A DNA stretch of 64,000 bases, from contig NZ_CP117430.1 in the NCBI RefSeq assembly GCF_030687395.1, forward strand, positions 5,394,001 to 5,458,000. Reading direction: 5' to 3'. The notes beneath the pieces are model-generated. The model was not told the origin of the DNA and ran no database searches. It saw nothing but the letters and a program-made list of their open reading frames with translations. Each line of letters opens with the position of its first letter. The stretch's first letter is position 1. The translations under genes and the position numbers were made by a program. Below are positions 1-9,943 of this stretch, piece after piece. The stretch comes from Pseudomonas wuhanensis. GTDB taxonomy: Bacteria; Pseudomonadota; Gammaproteobacteria; Pseudomonadales; Pseudomonadaceae.

Positions 1-1058
1 CCTTTACGCACGGCCAACTGAATGTAGTTGTAAACCATGATAAAGCCCTTGAGGTAGGACAAGTCTTTGGTAAATGGCAGACCGGTCGGCACCGAGCCGC
101 GGAAAACCCGACTGGCGTTGCCGTAGCTTTCGGCCATTTCGAAGCCTTGCTCACAGAAGAAATCGTAGATCTGCAAGAAGTCCGCGCCCTCCTCCACCAT
201 ATGAATGGCGCGGGTGCGGTTGGTCAGTTTGCGCAGGCGGCTGGGGTAGGAGGCGAAGGTGATGATTTCCATCAGGATCGCCAGGCCTTCCTGAGTCACG
301 GTGGACGATGGCGGGCCCTTGGACAGGAAGGTGCAGATCGGCTGATTCAGGCCGTTGAGCGTGGTGCCCACATGCACCAGCCCTTCGTGGACTTCCAGTG
401 CACGCACGTCGCGGTTGTTGAACATCGCGTCGGTGCGGATCTTGATGTAGTCGGCGCCGGCCGCCGCGTCGGCGACGATACCATCGGATTCAAACACCCG
501 AATGGTTTCCTCGTTTTCGCCAAACACCTTGTTCAACCGATGTTGCAGCAGGTCGACGGCTTCCTTGGCGGTGAGGACTTTCGGTTCGTCCTTGAGGTCG
601 CCACGGCCGGCGATGTTGTTCAGGTAATCGGAGAGCATCAGCCCCAGGTCAGCCAAGGTCGGATCGCCGGCGTGGAACGCATCGGACGCCGCGCCGTACA
701 ACTCCTGGGAAATCAGCCCGAAATCCTCGGTGCCACGCGCTTCGAGCATGCGGATCACCATGCGGTATTCCTTGCACATACGACGCATGATCTGGCCGAC
801 CGGGTTGAACTGGCCGAGCTGGCGGGTGATGTCACGCTCGATGTTCTGGAATTCCAGCTTCACTTTGCTGGAGTCAAATGCCAGCGGTCGATTGAGGTAG
901 TAGTCGCGGTCCACGGCCGGCATTTCCTTGCCCTTGCCCTTGAGGAACCCCTTGCGAATGCTGTCATCCCACTTGACCGCATCCAGAACGCGAATCGGCG
1001 TCTGCGCCAGCACTATGCGATCGGACAGCATGCGTATCGTCTGCTGGTATTCGTCCAC
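1..1058 (-). CDS. DUF1704 / 'flavohemoglobin expression-modulating QEGLA motif' protein, 3' part outside the window
   Basis: The minus strand is open from a GTG at 1058 to the window edge (about 352 codons; the C-terminus lies outside). An AGGAG at 1065-1069, 6 nt upstream, supports the GTG. The translation contains the family's name motif QEGLA (about residue 270) and a metallopeptidase-like HEGLVH in the stretch LEVHEGLVHVGTTLNG, an HExxxH arrangement. These identify the DUF1704 family, whose eukaryotic relatives are tyrosine carboxypeptidases; the bacterial role is not established, and the 'flavohemoglobin' label is historical. The gene faces the same way as the lipoprotein gene upstream, 36 bp away. 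A 308-codon plus-strand reading frame over the same bases is only its shadow. Family assignment is firm; function is open. Confidence 0.88.
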   Translation of the reverse strand, partial: MDEYQQTIRMLSDRIVLAQTPIRVLDAVKWDDSIRKGFLKGKGKEMPAVDRDYYLNRPLAFDSSKVKLEFQNIERDITRQLGQFNPVGQIMRRMCKEYRMVIRMLEARGTEDFGLISQELYGAASDAFHAGDPTLADLGLMLSDYLNNIAGRGDLKDEPKVLTAKEAVDLLQHRLNKVFGENEETIRVFESDGIVADAAAGADYIKIRTDAMFNNRDVRALEVHEGLVHVGTTLNGLNQPICTFLSKGPPSSTVTQEGLAILMEIITFASYPSRLRKLTNRTRAIHMVEEGADFLQIYDFFCEQGFEMAESYGNASRVFRGSVPTGLPFTKDLSYLKGFIMVYNYIQLAVRK

Positions 1059-1094
1059 CCGAAACTCCTGTAGTAAAACCGTTACGTGCTGGGT

Positions 1095-1649
1095 TTAATT
1101 GGTTTTGGCCAGGCGCTGGTAACGCACCGCTTCGACGAAAACATCGGAATTGGCCGGGTCATCAAGGTAGGCAAACACCTGATCCAGGCTGTTGTTGATC
1201 AACACCCCGTCGCCGTCGTCGGTCCGGAAGCCTTGGCCACTGAGGGCTTCTTGGCCCATGGCCTGTTTAATCTGCTCGAGGTCGAGGCTGTAGACCACCA
1301 GTTCGTGCTTATCGTTGAGCTCGAAACCGGTGATGGTGAAATGCCCTCCGAACTGCGCCGGCACCTTCGCCGACAGGTACCAGCGATTGCCATGGCGCGA
1401 CACGGTGAAGGGATAGGCTTCACGCTCATGGGGCCTGGCCTTGAAGTAGCTGACCGCCTGGTAGCGATTGTCGCCGATACGCGTCAGTTCCAGGTTCATC
1501 GGCTCGCCCCAGGCATTGGTGCTGGTCCATTTGCCGAGCAGCCCTTTGGGCGCGGGCTCGCTGGCGGGCAGCGGCTCCTTGAAGGTCACCAGACAGCCAC
1601 TGAGCAGCAGGATCGACAAGGCGATCGCAATGACGCGCCAGGCTTTCAT
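1095..1649 (-). CDS. predicted lipoprotein of unknown function
   Basis: The 184-residue protein starts MKAWRVIAIALSILLLSGC, a lysine/arginine n-region, a hydrophobic core and a lipobox (LLSGC, Cys19), so it should be exported and lipidated. The mature part has no motif I recognise; it is mainly beta-rich and soluble-looking (for example NRYQAVSYFKARPHE and GNRWYLSAKVPAQFGG). An aspartate at +2 would favour inner-membrane retention; here the residue after Cys is Leu, which fits outer-membrane sorting. It lies 36 bp upstream of the DUF1704 gene on the same strand and may be cotranscribed with it. REP-type repeats lie upstream, separating it from the TetR gene. Confidence 0.8.
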   Translation of the reverse strand: MKAWRVIAIALSILLLSGCLVTFKEPLPASEPAPKGLLGKWTSTNAWGEPMNLELTRIGDNRYQAVSYFKARPHEREAYPFTVSRHGNRWYLSAKVPAQFGGHFTITGFELNDKHELVVYSLDLEQIKQAMGQEALSGQGFRTDDGDGVLINNSLDQVFAYLDDPANSDVFVEAVRYQRLAKTN

Positions 1650-1683
1650 TCAACACTCCCTATCGACATATGACGCCTTTAAT

Positions 1684-1771
1684 GTGGGAGCGGGCTTGCT
1701 CGCGAAAGCGGTTTAACATTCAACATATTCGTTGTCTGACCCACCGCCTTCGCGAGCAAGCCCGCTCCCAC
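1684..1771. repeat. REP-type inverted repeat pair
   Basis: GTGGGAGCGGGCTTGCTCGC at 1684 onwards is repeated in inverted orientation ending at 1771 (GCGAGCAAGCCCGCTCCCAC), about 35 bp apart. This is the Pseudomonas REP core seen at several other intergenic sites in this window. Confidence 0.85.
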
Positions 1772-1793
1772 AAGGTTGCATTCCCACAAGGGG

Positions 1794-2510
1794 TTACACC
1801 GACGCCAGCACCAAATGCATGTAGCGGTTGAGGATGCCGAGCATTTCCTCTTCGGCCACAGGCTCAGCGTCGTTGAGCAGGCCCTGATATTCCATCCGTC
1901 CGATAATCGCCGTCAACACTTTGGCATCCTGTTGTGGCTCACGGGAACCTAATACTTCGAAAAGCTGGCAGGTGCCCTGCAAGAGAATTTGCTGGTGGGA
2001 GCGCACCAACAACGCCAGACGCGGGTTGAGCAAGGCTTCCTGGCGGAAGGCTTGCTCGGCCATCAAGTGCTCGCGGCGATTGATCAATTGCCGATGGACA
2101 TAGTCAGCCATCAGCCGTGCGATATCGTCCGCCAGCTGTGAGCGGGACTCGCTGGTGCCATCGCCGCTGACAACCATCTCGCGCAACAGGCCTTCGTTAC
2201 TGGCCCACAACCGGGCCATGAACGCGGCGCTGCGTTCCACGTATTGGGCAAAGGTATCGGTGAGCAGGTCATCGATGTCCTTGAAGTAGTAGGTGGTGGC
2301 CGACAGCGGCACACCCGCTTCAGCGGCCACCGCACGGTGCCGCACGGCCCGCACGCCATCGCGCACGACAATACGCATCGCCGCGTCGAGAATGTCCTGT
2401 CGACGCTGTTCGCTGCCCTGTCGGCTGGCCTTGCGGCCCTGGTACTGAACGCTTTCAGCGACCGCAGTGGCGATACCCGCTGCACCTTCTTGAGCAATTG
2501 CACGATTCAC
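1794..2510 (-). CDS. TetR-family transcriptional regulator
   Basis: This 238-residue protein has a TetR-type N-terminal helix-turn-helix at about residues 38-85 (DILDAAMRIV, then AVAAEAGVPLSATTYYFKD), preceded by an unusually long, Gln/Ala/Ser-rich extension of about 30 residues. A later start is possible, but no internal methionine precedes the DNA-binding domain except in that extension. The C-terminal ligand-binding half is all-helical and not diagnostic. It lies directly downstream of lysS on the same strand, beyond the lysS terminator, the position of PA3699 in P. aeruginosa (recalled synteny). Target genes cannot be read from the sequence; autoregulation or control of neighbours is only a guess. 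Confidence 0.88.
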   Translation of the reverse strand: MNRAIAQEGAAGIATAVAESVQYQGRKASRQGSEQRRQDILDAAMRIVVRDGVRAVRHRAVAAEAGVPLSATTYYFKDIDDLLTDTFAQYVERSAAFMARLWASNEGLLREMVVSGDGTSESRSQLADDIARLMADYVHRQLINRREHLMAEQAFRQEALLNPRLALLVRSHQQILLQGTCQLFEVLGSREPQQDAKVLTAIIGRMEYQGLLNDAEPVAEEEMLGILNRYMHLVLASV

Positions 2511-2573
2511 GACAGGTATTCCTCTCTAAACGCCAAAAGTAACCAATTGATACGTTTGTACCAGACAGGCAAT

Positions 2574-2602
2574 AAAAAGCCGCCTGTTATAGGCGGCTTT
2601 TT
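2574..2602 (-). terminator. lysS intrinsic terminator
   Basis: AAAAAGCCGCC and GGCGGCTTTTT form an 11-bp stem around TGTTATA. It lies 11 bp past the lysS stop and would work in both directions. Confidence 0.9.
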
Positions 2603-2613
2603 AATTGAAACAT

Positions 2614-4116
2614 TTACGCTTGTGGCCGCATGTGCGGGAACAGGATGACATCGCGGATCGACGGTGAGTTGGTCAGCAACATCACCAGACGGTCGATACC
2701 GATTCCTTCACCGGCGGTTGGCGGCATGCCGTACTCCAGCGCGCGAACGAAGTCGGCGTCGTAGTGCATGGCTTCGTCGTCGCCGGCGTCCTTGTCGGCC
2801 ACCTGCGCCATGAAGCGCTCAGCCTGGTCTTCCGCATCGTTCAACTCCGAGTAGGCGTTGGCGATTTCACGGCCGCCGATGAACAGCTCGAAACGGTCGG
2901 TGACGTTCGGGTTCTCGTCGTTACGACGGGCCAGCGGCGACACTTCGAACGGGTACTGAGTGATGAAGTGCGGCTGCTCCAGCTTGTGCTCGACCAGCTC
3001 TTCGAAAATCATCACCTGCAGCTTACCCAGACCTTCAAAGCCGAGCACCTTGGCGCCGGCCTTCTTGGCGATGGCGCGGGCCTTGTCGATGTCAGTCAGG
3101 TCGTCAGCGGTCAGCTCAGGGTTGTACTTGAGGATCGAGTCGAACACCGACAGACGCACGAACGGCTCGCCGAAGTGGAACACCTTGTCACCGTAAGGCA
3201 CGTCGGTGCTGCCCAGAACCAGCTGAGCCAGCTCGCGGAACAGTTCTTCGGTCAGGTCCATGTTGTCTTCGTAGTCGGCGTAAGCCTGGTAGAACTCCAA
3301 CATGGTGAATTCAGGGTTGTGACGAGTCGAAACGCCCTCGTTACGGAAGTTGCGGTTGATCTCGAAGACTTTCTCGAAACCACCGACTACCAAGCGCTTG
3401 AGGTACAGCTCCGGCGCGATACGCAGGAACATTTCCATGTCCAGCGCGTTGTGGTGAGTCTCGAACGGCTTGGCCGCCGCACCGCCTGGAATGGTTTGCA
3501 GCATCGGCGTTTCCACTTCCAGGAAGTCACGCTTCATCAGGAAGCTACGGATGTGCGCAATCACTTGCGAACGAACGCGGAAGGTCTGGCGCACCTCTTC
3601 GTTGACGATCAGGTCAACGTAACGCTGACGGTAGCGCTGTTCGGTGTCGGTCAGGCCGTGGTGCTTGTCCGGCAGCGGGCGCAGGGATTTGGTCAGCAGG
3701 CGCACGCTGGTCATTTCGACGTACAGGTCGCCTTTGCCGGAACGCGCCAGGGTGCCAACGGCTGCAATGATGTCGCCCATGTCCCAGGTTTTCACCGCGG
3801 CCAGGGTGTCTTCGGACAGGGTTTTACGGTTGACGTAAACCTGAATCCGCCCAGTCATGTCCTGAATCACCATGAACGAGCCACGGTTGAGCATGATGCG
3901 ACCCGCCACCTTGACCGGGATCGCAGCCTCTGCCAGCTCTTCCTTGGTTTTGTCCGCGTACTGTTTCTGCAAATCTGCGCAGTAATTGTCGCGGCGGAAG
4001 TCGTTGGGGAAGGCATTGCCCTTGGCGCGCTCGGCAGCAAGCTTTTCCTTGCGCAGGGCGATCAGGGAGTTTTCTTCCTGTTGCAGGGCTTGCGGGTCGA
4101 GTTGTAGGTCGCTCAT
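2614..4116 (-). CDS. lysS: lysyl-tRNA synthetase, class II
   Basis: The enzyme charges tRNA-Lys with lysine in the cytoplasm. At 500 residues it matches the usual length. The N-terminal OB-fold anticodon-binding domain spans about residues 60-160 ([20 protein letters not shown]). The class II core follows with motif 2 ([20 protein letters not shown]) and motif 3 ([15 protein letters not shown]). The frame is open upstream to 4371, but ATG 4116 gives the conserved start MSDLQLDPQ; the ribosome site there is weak (TTTAAAGAC). It lies 110 bp downstream of prfB on the same strand, the classic prfB–lysS pairing, and ends at a strong terminator. Confidence 0.97.
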   Translation of the reverse strand: MSDLQLDPQALQQEENSLIALRKEKLAAERAKGNAFPNDFRRDNYCADLQKQYADKTKEELAEAAIPVKVAGRIMLNRGSFMVIQDMTGRIQVYVNRKTLSEDTLAAVKTWDMGDIIAAVGTLARSGKGDLYVEMTSVRLLTKSLRPLPDKHHGLTDTEQRYRQRYVDLIVNEEVRQTFRVRSQVIAHIRSFLMKRDFLEVETPMLQTIPGGAAAKPFETHHNALDMEMFLRIAPELYLKRLVVGGFEKVFEINRNFRNEGVSTRHNPEFTMLEFYQAYADYEDNMDLTEELFRELAQLVLGSTDVPYGDKVFHFGEPFVRLSVFDSILKYNPELTADDLTDIDKARAIAKKAGAKVLGFEGLGKLQVMIFEELVEHKLEQPHFITQYPFEVSPLARRNDENPNVTDRFELFIGGREIANAYSELNDAEDQAERFMAQVADKDAGDDEAMHYDADFVRALEYGMPPTAGEGIGIDRLVMLLTNSPSIRDVILFPHMRPQA

Positions 4117-4226
4117 GTCTTTAAATATTCCATCAGGTTCGTTGCCCCCAGCCTGCGGCTGGGGATCGCTGGCAAGCCAGCTCCCACAAGGATCGCGCTG
4201 TGTCAGCCGATCTTGTATCGCATGTC

Positions 4227-5322
4227 TTACAGGCCTTGTTTCAAGCTGGCCACCAGGTATTCGTCGATGTCGCCGTCGAGCACCTTGTCGCAGTCGCTGC
4301 GTTCGATGTTGGTACGCAGATCCTTGATGCGCGAGGCATCGAGCACGTACGAACGGATCTGGTGACCCCAACCGATATCCGACTTGGTGTCTTCCAGAGC
4401 CTGGGACGCGGCGTTGCGTTTCTGCACTTCCTGCTCGTACAAGCGCGCCCGCAACATTTTCATCGCGGTGTCTTTGTTCGCATGCTGGGAACGTTCGTTC
4501 TGGCAGCTGACCACGGTGTTGGTCGGTACGTGGGTAATCCGTACGGCCGAGTCGGTGGTGTTAACGTGCTGACCACCGGCACCAGAGGAACGGTAGGTGT
4601 CGATGCGCAAGTCCGACGGGTTGATGTCGATTTCGATGTTGTCATCGATTTCCGGCGACACGAACACGGCCGAGAACGAGGTGTGACGACGGTTGCCGGA
4701 GTCGAACGGGCTCTTGCGCACCAGACGGTGCACGCCGATTTCGGTACGCAGCCAGCCAAAGGCGTATTCGCCCTTGATGTGCACGGTAGCGCCTTTGATA
4801 CCGGCGACTTCACCGGCCGACAGCTCCATGATGGTCGCGTCGAAACCGCGTTTATCCGCCCAGCGCAGGTACATGCGCAGCAGGATGTTGGCCCAGTCCT
4901 GAGCCTCGGTACCGCCGGAGCCGGCCTGGATGTCCAGGTAGGCGTTGTTGGCGTCCATCTCACCGCTGAACATGCGACGGAATTCGAGTTTTTCCAGGGA
5001 CTCGCGCAGGCGCTCGACTTCGGCGGCGACATCATCGACGGCGGCCTGGTCTTCTTCTTCGGCGGACATCAGCAGCAGGTCTTTGGCGTCGGCCAGGCCA
5101 CTGTGCATTTCGTCGAGGGTTTCGACGATCTGAGCCAGCAGCGACCGCTCGCGGCCCAGTTCCTGAGCGTACGACGGGTTGTTCCAGACAGACGGATCTT
5201 CAAGCTCGCGATTGACTTCAGTCAGACGCTCATGCTTTTGATCGTAGTCAAAGATACCCCCGAATAGTTTCGGAGCGCTCGGACAGGTCCTTGATACTGT
5301 TAAGGATCGGGTTGATTTCCAT
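4227..5322 (-). CDS. prfB: peptide chain release factor 2, with programmed +1 frameshift
   Basis: RF2 recognises UAA and UGA stop codons and triggers peptide release. Translation starts at ATG 5322 ([20 protein letters not shown]), runs 24 codons, meets an in-frame TGA at 5250-5248, and continues in the +1 frame to TAA at 4229-4227. The full product is 364 residues, the normal RF2 length. Present are the stop-recognition tripeptide SPF (in [10 protein letters not shown]) and the catalytic GGQ ([11 protein letters not shown]). The shift site retains the autoregulatory features described separately. Read without the shift, the frame appears to start late, at 5108. lysS follows 110 bp downstream. 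Conclusive identification. Confidence 0.97.
5248..5262 (-). promoter_or_regulatory. prfB: prfB programmed +1 frameshift site
   Basis: On the coding strand the site reads CGG GGG TAT CTT TGA C, with the TGA as codon 25. It has the same slippery CUU followed by UGA-C, and the same upstream internal Shine-Dalgarno-like GGGGG three bases before CUU, as the E. coli site. When RF2 is scarce the ribosome slips from CUU to UUU and makes full-length RF2, which gives autoregulation. Confidence 0.95.
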
Positions 5323-5477
5323 GGCGGGCAGCACTCGTTGGCGAACTTTTGAAAGCCGGCGAGTATAACGTAATCAAGCTGTCACGGCAGCCCGCCTGGC
5401 GGCTTTAGGCGCTAATGGTTTTGGCGCAAATCGGGTCACTGACCGCCCGTCAACTGGCGCCACTGACTCACAGCCCT

Positions 5478-5573
5478 TGTGGCGAGGGAGCTTGCTCCCT
5501 CTGGGCTGCGAAGCGGCCCCCAAAATCTTGTGAGCGCTGCGCACTCAAGCGGAGCAAGCTCCCTCGCCACAGG
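5478..5573. repeat. REP-type inverted repeat pair between prfB and wspR
   Basis: TGTGGCGAGGGAGCTTGCTC near 5480 is mirrored by GAGCAAGCTCCCTCGCCACA ending near 5573. This is the second REP core class in the window; it fills the wspR–prfB gap together with unremarkable sequence. Confidence 0.85.
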
Positions 5574-5606
5574 GTCTTTTGGTGGGGCTAAATATCTACC
5601 CGTCCG

Positions 5607-6608
5607 TCATTCAATCCCCACCTGATTACGCCCATTGTTCTTCGCCAGGTACAGCCCCTTGTCCGCCGCCGAGATCAATTGCCGGCAATCGCTGCCCGGC
5701 TGCGGGATCAAGGTCGACAGGCCGATGCTGATGGTCAGGCTCGAACCTTCGGTCGGGAAAATGTGCGGGATCTTCAACCCGGCCACGGTCTGGCGCAGTT
5801 TTTCCGCCACCAGCCGCGCACCGCCCGGCGAGGTGTTGGGCAGGACCAGGACGAACTCTTCGCCACCGTAACGGGCCGGCAAGTCCGAAGGTCTGGAGCT
5901 GGCGTCGCGAATCGCCGTGGCAACTTTGCGCAGCGCCTCATCGCCTTCGAGGTGACCAAAGCTGTCGTTGTAGGACTTGAAGTAATCGACATCGATCATC
6001 AACAACGACAGTTGAGTCTGGTCACGCAACGAACGCCGCCACTCCAGCTCCAGGTATTCGTCGAAATGCCGGCGGTTCGACAGCCCGGTCAGGCCGTCGG
6101 AGTTCATCAAGCGTTGCAGCACCAGGTTGGTGTCGAGCAACTGCTGCTGGCTGACCCGCAGCGCGCGATACGCCGCGTCACGTTGCAGCAGGGTCATGTA
6201 GGAGCGCGAGTGATAGCGGATGCGCGCCACCAGTTCGATGTTGTCCGGCAGTTTGACCAGGTAATCGTTGGCGCCAGCGGCAAATGCTGCGCTCTTGATC
6301 AGTGGGTCTTCCTTGGTCGACAGGACAATGATTGGAATGTCCTTGGTCGCCGGGTGATTACGGTATTCGCGCACCAGGCTCAGGCCGTCGAGGCCGGGCA
6401 TGACCAGATCCTGCAGGATCACCGTCGGCTTGATGCGAATTGCCTGGGCAATGGCCTGGTGCGGGTCGGCACAGAAATGGAAGTCGATGTTTTCTTCGTT
6501 CGACAAACCACGCCGCACCGCCTCGCCGATCATCGCCTGATCGTCCACCAACAACACCATGGCGGCGTTTTCGTCGGTTTTGAAGTCGTCGAGCTGCAAA
6601 TCATTCAT
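5607..6608 (-). CDS. wspR: WspR, response-regulator diguanylate cyclase
   Basis: The output of the Wsp surface-sensing pathway, this enzyme makes c-di-GMP from two GTP when phosphorylated. In its 333 residues the receiver domain spans 15-135, with phospho-acceptor Asp67 in [13 protein letters not shown] helical stalk follows, then the GGDEF domain with active motif GGEEF (248-252). An allosteric inhibitory I-site RPSD (Arg239, Asp242) lies five residues before it, so the enzyme should be active and product-inhibited. It is the last gene of the wsp operon, 48 bp after wspF, the only gap in an otherwise overlapping cluster, so it may have its own translation initiation and stoichiometry. Confidence 0.97.
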   Translation of the reverse strand: MNDLQLDDFKTDENAAMVLLVDDQAMIGEAVRRGLSNEENIDFHFCADPHQAIAQAIRIKPTVILQDLVMPGLDGLSLVREYRNHPATKDIPIIVLSTKEDPLIKSAAFAAGANDYLVKLPDNIELVARIRYHSRSYMTLLQRDAAYRALRVSQQQLLDTNLVLQRLMNSDGLTGLSNRRHFDEYLELEWRRSLRDQTQLSLLMIDVDYFKSYNDSFGHLEGDEALRKVATAIRDASSRPSDLPARYGGEEFVLVLPNTSPGGARLVAEKLRQTVAGLKIPHIFPTEGSSLTISIGLSTLIPQPGSDCRQLISAADKGLYLAKNNGRNQVGIE

Positions 6609-6656
6609 GTGCGGTCACCTGAGTACTGCTTTGGCCACAATTGCTGCTAATGATAG

Positions 6657-7667
6657 TCATTTTGAGAAGATTTCCAGCAATCGTGGCGCTATCTTGTCCA
6701 GTGGGCGAACTTCCACAGCCGCGTCGATGGCCGCGGCCGCCTTCGGCATGCCGTACACCGCACTGCTTTGTTGATCCTGAGCGATGGTCAGGTAGCCCTG
6801 TTGGCGCATGAGTTTAAGCCCTTGCGCGCCGTCGCGGCCCATACCAGTCAGCAAAACGCCCACGGCGTCACCGCTCCAGTAACTGGCCACACTCTCGAAA
6901 AACACATCGATCGAAGGCCGATAGATCTCATTGACCGGTTCGGCGGTGTAGGCCAGCGTACCGTTTTTCAGCAAGCGGATATGATGATTTGTCCCGGCCA
7001 GCAGGACCGTGCCGCTTTGCGGCGGTTCGCCTTCCTCGGCCAGGCGCACGTCCAGGCCACTGGCACTGGCAAGCCATTCGGCCATGCCGGCGGCGAACAC
7101 CTGATCCACATGCTGGACCAGCACGATGGCCGCCGAAAAATCTCGAGGCAGGCCCTTGAGCAGCACTTCCAGTGCCGCCGGGCCACCGGCGGATGAACCG
7201 ATGGCCACCAAATGCTGGCGCGAGGACGAGTGACGGTGAGAGCTGGGTGCCGATCGCACCCGATTGCTCTTATCGCCGATCAGCCAGCCAATGTTCATGA
7301 TCTTGCGCAACAGCGGTGCGGCGGCTTCCTGAGGATTGCCGCCCCCGATAGCCGGGGTATCGACCACGTCCAGCGCGCCGTAACCCATGGCTTCGAACAC
7401 CCGGTGCACGTTCTGCTCGCGGTCGACAGTGACAATGACAATCGCGCACGGGGTCTCGGCCATGATTCGCCGGGTCGCTTCCACGCCGTCCATCAACGGC
7501 ATGATCAAATCCATCAGGATCAGATCCGGGGTGTATTCGGTGCAACGTTGCACCGCCTCGGCGCCGTTGCTGGCGACCCAGACCACCTCGTGCGCCGGTT
7601 CGAATGCCAGTGCGCGGCGCAACGCCTCTACGGCCATGGGCATGTCGTTGACGATAGCTATTTTCAT
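6657..7667 (-). CDS. wspF: WspF, CheB-type methylesterase
   Basis: It removes methyl groups from glutamates of WspA when phosphorylated by WspE, lowering signalling; loss-of-function mutants are the well-known wrinkly-colony type. In its 336 residues the receiver domain spans 1-120 with Asp53 (ILMDLIMPLMDG). The methylesterase domain carries the catalytic Ser in AIGSSAGGPAALE, His in VLVQHVD and Asp in LLTGMGRDGAQG. Its ATG overlaps the wspE stop by 4 bp (7664-7667), implying translational coupling. The gene appears intact, so this strain should have the wild-type, restrained Wsp state. Confidence 0.97.
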   Translation of the reverse strand: MKIAIVNDMPMAVEALRRALAFEPAHEVVWVASNGAEAVQRCTEYTPDLILMDLIMPLMDGVEATRRIMAETPCAIVIVTVDREQNVHRVFEAMGYGALDVVDTPAIGGGNPQEAAAPLLRKIMNIGWLIGDKSNRVRSAPSSHRHSSSRQHLVAIGSSAGGPAALEVLLKGLPRDFSAAIVLVQHVDQVFAAGMAEWLASASGLDVRLAEEGEPPQSGTVLLAGTNHHIRLLKNGTLAYTAEPVNEIYRPSIDVFFESVASYWSGDAVGVLLTGMGRDGAQGLKLMRQQGYLTIAQDQQSSAVYGMPKAAAAIDAAVEVRPLDKIAPRLLEIFSK

Positions 7668-9943
7668 GCCCGCGCGCCTCCAATGAGCTCAACCACTGCA
7701 TCCAGCAAAGCGTCATCATGAAAACTCGCTTTGGCTAGATAATAGTCGGCTCCGGCGTCCAGTCCACGGCGACGGTCTTCTTCGCGATCCTTGTAGGACA
7801 CCACCATCACCGGCAGCGATTGCAGGCGGTTATCGCGACGCAATAAAGACACCAGCTCGATGCCATCCATACGCGGCATGTCGATGTCGGTGATCAGCAG
7901 ATCGAAATTCTCCGAACGCAGGGCGTTCCAGCCATCCATACCGTCCACCGCCACGGCGACGTCGTAACCGCGATTGAGCAGCAACTTGCGCTGCAACTCA
8001 CGAACGGTCAGCGAGTCGTCGACCACCAGAATCCGTTTCCGCGCCGCTTCGACGGCCTGATTGGCATGCCGGGCAATGCGCTCCAGACGCCCGGTATTGA
8101 GCAGTTTGTCCACCGAACGCAGCATGTCTTCGACGTCGACGATCAGCACCACCGAGCCGTCGTCGAGCAAGGCCCCGGCGGAAATGTCCTGCACCTTGCC
8201 CAGGCGCTCGTCCAGCGGCAGCACCACTAGCGTTCGCTCGCCAATAAACCGCTCGACCGCCACCCCGTAGATCGCCTCGCGCTCGCGGATGACCACGACT
8301 TTGAGGGTCTGCGCGTTGTTCTGGCTCGCCGGACGATGCAACAGCTGACTGGCGGCGACCAGCCCGACATGCCGACCTTCGTACCAGAAGTGCTGCCGGC
8401 CTTCGACCTGCACGATGTCCTCCGGCGCCAGGTCGCACATGCGCTCGATGTGCGCCAGCGGGAAGGCATACGCCTCGTCACCGACCTCCACCACCAGGCT
8501 GCGCACCACCGACAGCGTCAGCGGCACTTGCAGATGGAAACGACTGCCCGCGCCCGCCGTTTGCTCCAGCACCACGGCGCCGCGCAATTGGCGAACCATG
8601 TGCTGAACCGCATCCAGCCCGACGCCGCGCCCGGAGACTTCGGAGACCGTGTCGCGCAGGCTGAAACCCGGCAGAAACAGGAACGTCAGCAACTCCTCTT
8701 CGCTCAACTGGGCAGCGGTCTCGGCTGGGGATAACTGCCGCTCGACGATGTTGCGACGGAGTTTTTCCAGATCGACGCCATTGCCGTCGTCGCTGAGCTC
8801 CAACACCAGCAGACCGGCCTGATGGGAGGCTCGCAAACGGATCACGCCTTCTTCCGGCTTGCCGGCCAACCGCCGCTGTTCCGGGGTTTCGATGCCGTGA
8901 TCCACCGCATTGCGCAGCAAGTGCGTCAGCGGCGCTTCGAGTTTTTCCAGAACGTCGCGATCGACTTGAGTCTTGTCGCCCTCGATCTCCAGCCGCACCT
9001 GTTTGCCAAGGTTGCGGCCCAGATCGCGGACCATGCGCACTTGCCCGCTCAGCACGTCGGCGAATGGCCGCATGCGACAGGCCAGTGCCGTGTCATACAA
9101 CACCTGCGCGCGCTGGCTGGCATGCCAGGCGAACTCATCCAGTTCGGCGTTCTTTTCCGCCAGCAATTGCTGGGACTCCGCCAATAACCGACGGGCATCG
9201 CCCAAGGCTTCCCGGGCTTCGAGGCTCAGGGCATGGTCTTTGAGATGGACGTTAAGGTTTTCCAGCGCCCGAAGGCCGTTGCTCTGCATGCGCTTAAGGC
9301 GCTGCATAGTGGCCAGATGCGGCTTGAGCCGCTGGGTTTCCACCAGGGATTTACTCGATAGATCGAGCAGGCTGTTCAAGCGCTCGGCCGTGACGCGCAA
9401 TACGCGTTCGCCACTTTCGGTGGTGCGTTTAGCCGTGGGCGCTGGCTCGGCGGGGGCAGCTTCGGTGGTGGCCGGCATGGGCGGCTCAACCTTGGGCGTC
9501 GGCGGTTCCAGCTGAAGTTCTGCCATCGGCGGCGCGATGGGGGCAGTGGCCGCCATATGATCAAGCAGCCGTCCCATCAAGATGACGTAAGCGTCGATAT
9601 CCGCAGGCGCCGGAGCGTTGCCCGGTGTCGCAATCCGCATCAGCAGATCTGTGCCTTGCAACAGTGCATCAATGTGTTCGGGCCGCAGGTACAGGCGCCC
9701 TTCCTGGGCGCTGACCAGGTAATCTTCCATCACATGGGCGACGCTGACCCCGGCATCGACACCGACAATCCGCGCAGCGCCCTTGAGCGAGTGGGCGGCG
9801 CGCATGCACGACTCGAGGTAATCGGCCTGGGTCGGATCGCGCTCAAGCGCCAAAAGACCTGCGCTCAGCACCAGGGTCTGGGCCTCGGCTTCCAGGCTGA
9901 ACAGCTCCAGCAAGGAGGCGTCACGCATTTGGTCGGGGGTCAT
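7664..9943 (-). CDS. wspE: WspE, CheA-type hybrid histidine kinase
   Basis: This is the kinase of the Wsp complex; it phosphorylates WspR and WspF. Its 759 residues contain an HPt domain with His51 (MRAAHSLKGAARIVG), a Pro/Ala/Glu-rich linker (about 130-175), and a dimerisation domain. The HATPase follows with N box LLRNAVDHGIE, G1 box SDDGNGVDLEKL and G2 box SGRGVGLDAV. A CheW-like regulatory domain and a C-terminal receiver domain with Asp in LLITDIDMPRMDG complete it. The receiver fused to a CheA core is characteristic of WspE. It overlaps wspD upstream and wspF downstream by 4 bp each. Confidence 0.97.
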   Translation of the reverse strand: MTPDQMRDASLLELFSLEAEAQTLVLSAGLLALERDPTQADYLESCMRAAHSLKGAARIVGVDAGVSVAHVMEDYLVSAQEGRLYLRPEHIDALLQGTDLLMRIATPGNAPAPADIDAYVILMGRLLDHMAATAPIAPPMAELQLEPPTPKVEPPMPATTEAAPAEPAPTAKRTTESGERVLRVTAERLNSLLDLSSKSLVETQRLKPHLATMQRLKRMQSNGLRALENLNVHLKDHALSLEAREALGDARRLLAESQQLLAEKNAELDEFAWHASQRAQVLYDTALACRMRPFADVLSGQVRMVRDLGRNLGKQVRLEIEGDKTQVDRDVLEKLEAPLTHLLRNAVDHGIETPEQRRLAGKPEEGVIRLRASHQAGLLVLELSDDGNGVDLEKLRRNIVERQLSPAETAAQLSEEELLTFLFLPGFSLRDTVSEVSGRGVGLDAVQHMVRQLRGAVVLEQTAGAGSRFHLQVPLTLSVVRSLVVEVGDEAYAFPLAHIERMCDLAPEDIVQVEGRQHFWYEGRHVGLVAASQLLHRPASQNNAQTLKVVVIREREAIYGVAVERFIGERTLVVLPLDERLGKVQDISAGALLDDGSVVLIVDVEDMLRSVDKLLNTGRLERIARHANQAVEAARKRILVVDDSLTVRELQRKLLLNRGYDVAVAVDGMDGWNALRSENFDLLITDIDMPRMDGIELVSLLRRDNRLQSLPVMVVSYKDREEDRRRGLDAGADYYLAKASFHDDALLDAVVELIGGARA

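Noticed and set aside
147..1673. Long plus-strand frames at 147-1073 and 1086-1673
   Set aside because: They mirror the DUF1704 and lipoprotein genes, whose minus-strand products carry clear motifs (QEGLA, HExxxH, lipobox).
2764..5267. 447- and 355-codon plus-strand frames opposite lysS and prfB
   Set aside because: They are shadows produced by GC-rich third positions; the minus strand encodes well-known enzymes.
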